A stretch of 9,098 bases of DNA from an uncultured Collinsella sp. (GTDB lineage Bacteria > Actinomycetota > Coriobacteriia > Coriobacteriales > Coriobacteriaceae): assembly GCA_900554455.1 (NCBI GenBank), contig USHT01000033.1, positions 1 through 9,098 on the forward strand, read 5' to 3'. Positions 5,235 to 9,098 of the stretch are shown in pieces (the first letter of the stretch is position 1; the number at the start of each line of letters is the position of its first letter). The notes beneath the pieces were generated by a model. The model had not been told where the DNA came from, did not search any database, and saw only the letters and a list, made by a program, of their open reading frames with translations. Both the position numbers and the translations under genes were made by a program.

Positions 5235-6665
5235 ATGGCATCAAAGAACCTTTTGCCCGTCGTCGCACTCTGCGGCGCGCTCGCAACCGGAACGCCCGTC
5301 GCCGCTTGGGCGACTCCCGTCATGGCAGACTCCTTACCAGCAGCCCTAAGCTCCGCACCAAATCCGTCGAGTGCCATTGCGTGTAAGCGTTTTTCGATCG
5401 CACAAGCCGCAATCTCAACCTCGGGATGCCTTCGTCGTAATACGGACGGCTCGATAGTCGTGGATATCAATCGTTCGAACAAGGCAAACGGCTCCCAGGC
5501 GGGGTGCGCCGTCTGCATGTGGCGCTCGGTTGTGCTCGATGCGGATGGCGATCCATGCAATTTAGAGCTGCGCATCGACATCGCTTCGGTCGATGACTCG
5601 GCGAACGGAGCGAAGGTCGCCTTCGACGGTACGTTTTTCGAGAAAGGAGGCGGTATATGTCTGGGCTGCGCCGCCGCGAATGCAGACGATGCGCAGCCCA
5701 CCCTCTCATTCACGGCATCGTTGCGACTGACCAAAGTCGGCACCGATGCCATCGCGGCGGGAGAAGCGTCCCTGCTGTTCTACGCCGTCAGCGCCAAAGA
5801 CACAAACGCTCATTTCGAGAAGCCAGCCGGATCACTCAGTCTTACACGAGGGATAGAGGCAGGCCCTATTGAAATCGATGCCCACGCGCAAAGCAGGCAA
5901 CGCATTCTTGCCGACCCGGCGCTTCTCGAAATGGAGTGGAACGGATCCGGAGCCATCGGAATTCTCCCCTCCGCGCTTGACGCCAAGACGCTCCCCTCAA
6001 ACGACGAACCCATCAACGCAACCATACAAGAAGAGAGCGCGGATAAAGAAGCAGGTGCGGGCGACACGCCGTCGCCGACAAACAGCGTCCCAGCTTCTTT
6101 CGAAGCACCGAATGAGCCCGCTGCCGATCCAAACGATCCCGAGCTCGCGGACAGCCTGGGGCTTGCTGATCCTCAAGAGATCGATGAAGGTAACTGTTGC
6201 GTGCTTGCCGCACTCGACCACACAGAGGTCATCGACGCTGCGAACATCGAAGTTGCCGCCGCCAATCAGCCCGTCCGCAAGTCGGCTATCATCGCATTTC
6301 CCGAATCCATCGAAGTCGTCTTTTTGCCATCGGGCGAGGTCGTGGCCCCAACACTGCTCACCTTGTTGGGCGCCAAGAATACTCGAAACGAAATTAAAAA
6401 GGTCACAGTTGTTGACCCTGCAACCACCGCCAAGCTGCGTCTATACGCCGTTGCTCCAGACGGAGGCAAGACCTTGGAATTCGATGGTGACACACTCCTA
6501 GCCTGGCGACGTCTGGACATTATGCAAGACGTCTCGTATCAGATCGAACTCGAAGGGTTTGATCGTGCCCGCGATGCCAATATCATCGCCGCGGCTATTG
6601 AATCCCCGCAGCGGCTTATGACACTGCGCTTTGAATACTATCCCTATGTCCCGACAACCACCTGA
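5235..6665 (+). CDS. Large secreted two-domain protein with CxxC motifs
   Basis: A 476-aa exported protein of unknown family, last gene of the surface operon; ATG follows AAGGAGA (5224-5230). The signal peptide spans about residues 1-31, cut after AWA (26) or VMA (31). Domain 1 (about 45-245) is strand-rich and carries cysteines at 50, 65, 91, 94, 108, 142 and 145, including the pairs C91-AV-C94 and C142-LG-C145, so it may hold disulfides or bind metal. Residues about 250-320 are a Pro/Glu/Asp/Ala linker, followed by adjacent C321-C322. Domain 2 (about 330-476) begins SAIIAFPESIEVVFLPSGEVVAP in two parts and recalls the 'VP..I.FV...DG....P' pattern of the secreted protein at 4352-4951. There is no sorting signal or C-terminal membrane segment, so it is secreted or held by its partners. 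Its base composition is visibly less GC-rich than the etf operon. A tip or adhesin role is a guess. Confidence 0.87.
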   Translation: MASKNLLPVVALCGALATGTPVAAWATPVMADSLPAALSSAPNPSSAIACKRFSIAQAAISTSGCLRRNTDGSIVVDINRSNKANGSQAGCAVCMWRSVVLDADGDPCNLELRIDIASVDDSANGAKVAFDGTFFEKGGGICLGCAAANADDAQPTLSFTASLRLTKVGTDAIAAGEASLLFYAVSAKDTNAHFEKPAGSLSLTRGIEAGPIEIDAHAQSRQRILADPALLEMEWNGSGAIGILPSALDAKTLPSNDEPINATIQEESADKEAGAGDTPSPTNSVPASFEAPNEPAADPNDPELADSLGLADPQEIDEGNCCVLAALDHTEVIDAANIEVAAANQPVRKSAIIAFPESIEVVFLPSGEVVAPTLLTLLGAKNTRNEIKKVTVVDPATTAKLRLYAVAPDGGKTLEFDGDTLLAWRRLDIMQDVSYQIELEGFDRARDANIIAAAIESPQRLMTLRFEYYPYVPTTT

Positions 6666-6670
6666 GGCTT

Positions 6671-6739
6671 AAATGCTGCACATCATTCCTAACACCACTT
6701 ATATAACGTATTAGATGAGTCGCGATGTGCCTCGCATTT
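6671..6739. repeat. Interrupted inverted repeat between the surface operon and the DUF554 gene
   Basis: AAATGC (6671-6676) and GCACATC (6678-6684) on the left pair with GATGTGC (6724-6730) and GCATTT (6734-6739) on the right. This gives 13 paired bases, interrupted by 1 base on one side and 3 on the other, around a 39-base centre. The centre is AT-rich (ACTTATATAACGTATTAGATG). It is either a weak stem at the end of the surface operon or an operator flanking the promoter of the next gene. There is no T-run for a normal terminator. Confidence 0.4.
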
Positions 6740-6783
6740 CGTTCTGCTACGATTGCCACGTTGGCATCAATACGGGAGGGCTC

Positions 6784-7500
6784 ATGCCGGGCTTGGGAAC
6801 AATCATCAACGTTGTGCTTTTGATTGCGGGCGGTCTTTTGGGATTAGCGGGCGGCCGCTTCATCACACCGCGCATCCAAGACACACTCATGAAAGCATCG
6901 GGGCTGTGCGTCCTGTTTATCGGCCTGGGCGGCACCATGCAAAAGATGCTCATCATCGATGGAAAGGCACTAGCGACCACCGGTACCACCATGCTCATCG
7001 TCTCATTTGCGCTCGGTTCGCTCATCGGCGAGGCCGTCAACTTGGAAGCCGCCATCGAGAACCTTGGCGAATGGCTCAAGCGCAAGACCGGCAGTGAGGG
7101 CGATAACGAGTTCACCAACGCTTTTGTCTCGACATCGCTGACCGTCTGCATCGGTGCCATGGCTATCGTGGGATCAATCCAAGACGGCCTGCTCGGCGAC
7201 TGGTCCACGCTCGCCCTCAAGGGAGCGCTGGACTGCATCATCGTCTGCACCATGACGGCGTCGCTTGGCCGCGGCTGCATTTTCTCCGCCCTGCCCGTCG
7301 CCGTGTTCCAGGGGACGATCACGTTGTTTGCCGGCGCGCTCTCCCCCATCATGACCACAGCAGCCCTCAACAGCCTTTCGCTCGTAGGCTCCATGCTCAT
7401 CTTCTGCGTCGGCGTCAACCTCATCCGTCCTCAGACCTTCCGCACGGCCAATATGCTCCCCTCCGTCGCCATCGCCGTCATCTACGCCCTCCTGTTCTAA
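6784..7500 (+). CDS. DUF554 (YqgA/YdfK-type) integral membrane protein
   Basis: A 238-aa multi-pass membrane protein of the DUF554 family, whose members are polytopic and have no firmly established function; some were proposed to be transporters. Family features appear in order: an N-terminal GTIINVVLLIAGGLLGLAGG (5-24), SGLCVLFIGLGGTM (39-52), a membrane segment ending ALGSLIGEAVNLE (76-88), a cytosolic loop with LGEWLKRKTG, the core SLTVCIGAMAIVGSIQDGL (118-136), then LALKGALDCI and further segments to the C terminus. I count about seven membrane segments. Length fits the family. The start is ATG 6784 with GGGAGGG (6774-6780) just upstream; an in-frame ATG at 6715 would add a polar extension with no ribosome site and is unlikely. 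It stands alone, 118 bases after the surface operon and 87 bases before the TerB gene. Confidence 0.93.
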   Translation: MPGLGTIINVVLLIAGGLLGLAGGRFITPRIQDTLMKASGLCVLFIGLGGTMQKMLIIDGKALATTGTTMLIVSFALGSLIGEAVNLEAAIENLGEWLKRKTGSEGDNEFTNAFVSTSLTVCIGAMAIVGSIQDGLLGDWSTLALKGALDCIIVCTMTASLGRGCIFSALPVAVFQGTITLFAGALSPIMTTAALNSLSLVGSMLIFCVGVNLIRPQTFRTANMLPSVAIAVIYALLF

Positions 7501-7519
7501 ATCTATCTACGCAGCAGTA

Positions 7520-7578
7520 TCTCGAACACCTGTTTGATGCTGTGCTATGATATGAGGTCACCGTAGCTGCGTTCGAGA
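7520..7578. promoter_or_regulatory. Inverted 8-base repeat around the TerB gene promoter
   Basis: TCTCGAAC (7520-7527) is the exact reverse complement of GTTCGAGA (7571-7578), with 43 bases between. The left copy overlaps the -35 position of the promoter and the right copy lies in the leader just before and into the ribosome site. The left copy extends to TCTCGAACAC, also present upstream of the dehydrogenase operon. A second pair, ACGCAGC (7509-7515) and GCTGCGT (7566-7572), overlaps this one. A dimeric repressor bridging the promoter is a possible reading. Confidence 0.35.
7543..7551 (+). promoter_or_regulatory. Extended -10 promoter of the TerB-domain gene
   Basis: TGC-TATGAT is an extended -10 element (TGnTATAAT type, 5 of 6 in the hexamer). 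The -35 position at a 17-base spacing reads CGAACA (7523-7528), a weak match, as is usual for extended -10 promoters. Transcription would start near 7558, giving a leader of about 30 bases before the GTG at 7588. Confidence 0.55.
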
Positions 7579-7587
7579 GGAGGAGCG

Positions 7588-9098
7588 GTGGCCGACCAGG
7601 ACATCAAGATGCTCATCGAGCGCATTATGGCCGAGGCCCGGACCCATCAGTCCGCCCGTTTCTCACATGAAGTCTACGCAGACGAGCCGATTCTCAAGAC
7701 CGGCCGACAGATGCAGAACTTCCTCCCCGACCAGTACCGTAAAATGCGCGAGATATCGCGCTGGCAGGATGATCCCAAGGGCGGCGCGGGGCGTTGGCTA
7801 TCAGAGGCGGAGCTTTTTTACCGTCAGGGCTTACTGATGGCCGACTTCGAAGACGATTGTCCCTACAACGGCACGTTTAAGTCGTACTTTCCCACCTACA
7901 ACGCCATGAGCGACCGGCAGTTGCGCGGCTACTTTACCTGGCGCGCCCAGGTGCGCCGCGGCAATATCGAGGAAACGTCTACATCCTTTGCCTTCTTATA
8001 TCTCTATGAGCTGATCTGCGGCATTGGCGTAGATGATCCGCTCGATGGCTTTGACAAGATCAAGGCCTTTTGGGATGCCTATCGCGCCTTCGAGCCCGGC
8101 ATTGATCGGTTTGCACGCGTGTGGTTGCAGGATTACGCCGTATTCCATGGGCTCGACCCCAAGCTGCTTCGCGACTCTAAAACCGTCATGTTCGATAACG
8201 CCCTTATCGAGCTGCGACGCGCGGCACGAGACCTTGTACCGGCACCGTCCGGCCAGACCCCCAAGCGTCGCAAAACCTCCGAGCCCACGCTCCCCCTTCC
8301 GCCCGATGAGGTGCGCGAGGAGCGACTCATGGCCGCCATCAACGCCCTCTCCACGTACAACCTAAGTAACTCGCGGCTCGACCGCATCCACCACCGCGAT
8401 CTGCGCCACGTGGCATGCGCCGTGTATGTCCGCATGGCGCGCTACTATGACACGCACCGAAAGACCGGCATCGTGGCGAGTTTATTTGGGGAGGAGACGG
8501 CCATGCCCTACACCATGTTTGCCTCGGCCGTCTTCTTTGCGCCCGAGCGCCACGAGGACTGCGAATACCGCTTGGACCCCATCCATATCTACCGTTGCCA
8601 AAACGGCTTTTGGGAATGCATGCGTATCCATGGTAGTAGGCAAAAGAGCAGCAAGCTCGGTGAAATGATGCGCGCCTGCGACCAACGCCTGCGCCTGGCG
8701 CTGGACCCCGCCCATCCCCTTAAAGAAGAAAAGGTCCCCAAATATCTGGCCAAGATTATCGATGACGAGATTGTGGCATGGCTTTCGTGGGACGCCGCAC
8801 ACCAGCCCGTCAAGATCGATATCGACCTGAGCCAGCTGGGGCATATCCGAAGTGCCGCCGCGCAGACGCGCGAGGCGCTTTTGATCGACGAGGAACGCGA
8901 GGACGACGTGTTCGCAGAGGTCGATACGACGGGGTCCGAGCAGCCGGAAGCCGAGCCCGCGATCGATATGGTTGCCAAACCGGCCGCGGCGCCCATGCAA
9001 CAGGACGAGGATGACGAGCCGACCATCCCCACCGAGCAGTTTGGCGTCGTAGCCCCGCTCCTCGCGCCAGCACCCACACCCGCGACGGCCATGCACGC
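7588..9098 (+). CDS. TerB-N/TerB-C domain protein (3' end missing)
   Basis: The frame is open for 503 codons to the right edge. The start is GTG with AGGAGG (7578-7583) 4 bases upstream. A TerB-N domain covers roughly residues 65-230: GRWLSEAELFYRQGLLMADFE in two parts (68-88), YFPTYNAMSDRQLRGYFTWR (100-119) and SFAFLYLYELICGIG (132-146). A basic PKRRK stretch and a Pro-rich segment follow (about 235-255), then a helical middle region. Near residues 408-440, VKIDIDLSQLGHIRSAAAQT followed by REALLIDEE matches the opening of a TerB-C domain, and then comes a long acidic, Pro/Ala-rich linker that reaches the window end. These domains were described computationally in tellurite-resistance-type (Ter) systems, where such proteins often accompany a helicase; a role in stress response or DNA processing is inference. 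There is no signal peptide, so it is cytosolic. No other ter gene is visible. Confidence 0.9.
   Translation, partial: MADQDIKMLIERIMAEARTHQSARFSHEVYADEPILKTGRQMQNFLPDQYRKMREISRWQDDPKGGAGRWLSEAELFYRQGLLMADFEDDCPYNGTFKSYFPTYNAMSDRQLRGYFTWRAQVRRGNIEETSTSFAFLYLYELICGIGVDDPLDGFDKIKAFWDAYRAFEPGIDRFARVWLQDYAVFHGLDPKLLRDSKTVMFDNALIELRRAARDLVPAPSGQTPKRRKTSEPTLPLPPDEVREERLMAAINALSTYNLSNSRLDRIHHRDLRHVACAVYVRMARYYDTHRKTGIVASLFGEETAMPYTMFASAVFFAPERHEDCEYRLDPIHIYRCQNGFWECMRIHGSRQKSSKLGEMMRACDQRLRLALDPAHPLKEEKVPKYLAKIIDDEIVAWLSWDAAHQPVKIDIDLSQLGHIRSAAAQTREALLIDEEREDDVFAEVDTTGSEQPEAEPAIDMVAKPAAAPMQQDEDDEPTIPTEQFGVVAPLLAPAPTPATAMH

Noticed and set aside
6715..6783. Upstream ATG extending the DUF554 protein by 23 residues
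   Set aside because: There is no ribosome site there, the extension is polar and unlike the family, and ATG 6784 has GGGAGGG just ahead.
7520..7578. LexA-type box (GAAC...GTTC) before the TerB gene
   Set aside because: The half-sites face correctly, but the gap is far longer than the 4 bases of a Gram-positive LexA box.

Overview
The window looks like chromosomal DNA from a high-GC Gram-positive gut-type actinobacterium, most plausibly a Coriobacteriia member such as Collinsella. The reasons are GC-rich coding with frequent GTG starts, strong AGGAGG/AAAGGGGG-type ribosome sites, a LAQTG-type cell-wall sorting signal, a TerB-N/TerB-C protein, and an electron-bifurcation-type Etf operon of the kind found in anaerobes. 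The taxonomic call is inference; there is no rRNA or marker gene here.

Region 1 (1-3112, minus strand) is a tight three-gene operon read right to left: an FAD-linked 2-hydroxyacid (probably lactate) dehydrogenase, then EtfB, then an EtfA with an N-terminal two-cluster ferredoxin domain. EtfA runs off the left edge. The set resembles the lactate dehydrogenase/Etf complex of acetogens, in which lactate oxidation with NAD+ is driven by reduced ferredoxin.

Region 2 (3113-3458) is a divergent intergenic region. It holds a palindrome, a weak promoter on each strand, and a cluster of GTCA-containing direct repeats.

Region 3 (3459-6665, plus strand) is a five-gene cluster that looks like one operon: a 98-aa cytosolic protein with the look of a degenerate nuclease core, a membrane-anchored beta-rich protein, a secreted beta-rich protein, a 93-aa peptide carrying both a signal peptide and a LAQTG sorting signal, and a 476-aa secreted cysteine-containing two-domain protein. 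I recognise no characterised system here. It looks like an uncharacterised cell-surface assembly and is the most interesting part of the window. No sortase is visible.

Region 4 (6666-7500) has an intergenic inverted repeat and a DUF554/YqgA-type membrane protein. Region 5 (7501-9098) has a promoter with an extended -10 and a TerB-N/TerB-C protein cut off by the right edge. A 10-base motif, TCTCGAACAC, occurs upstream of both the dehydrogenase operon and the TerB gene.

I see no tRNA, rRNA, CRISPR array, insertion sequence or convincing Rho-independent terminator.
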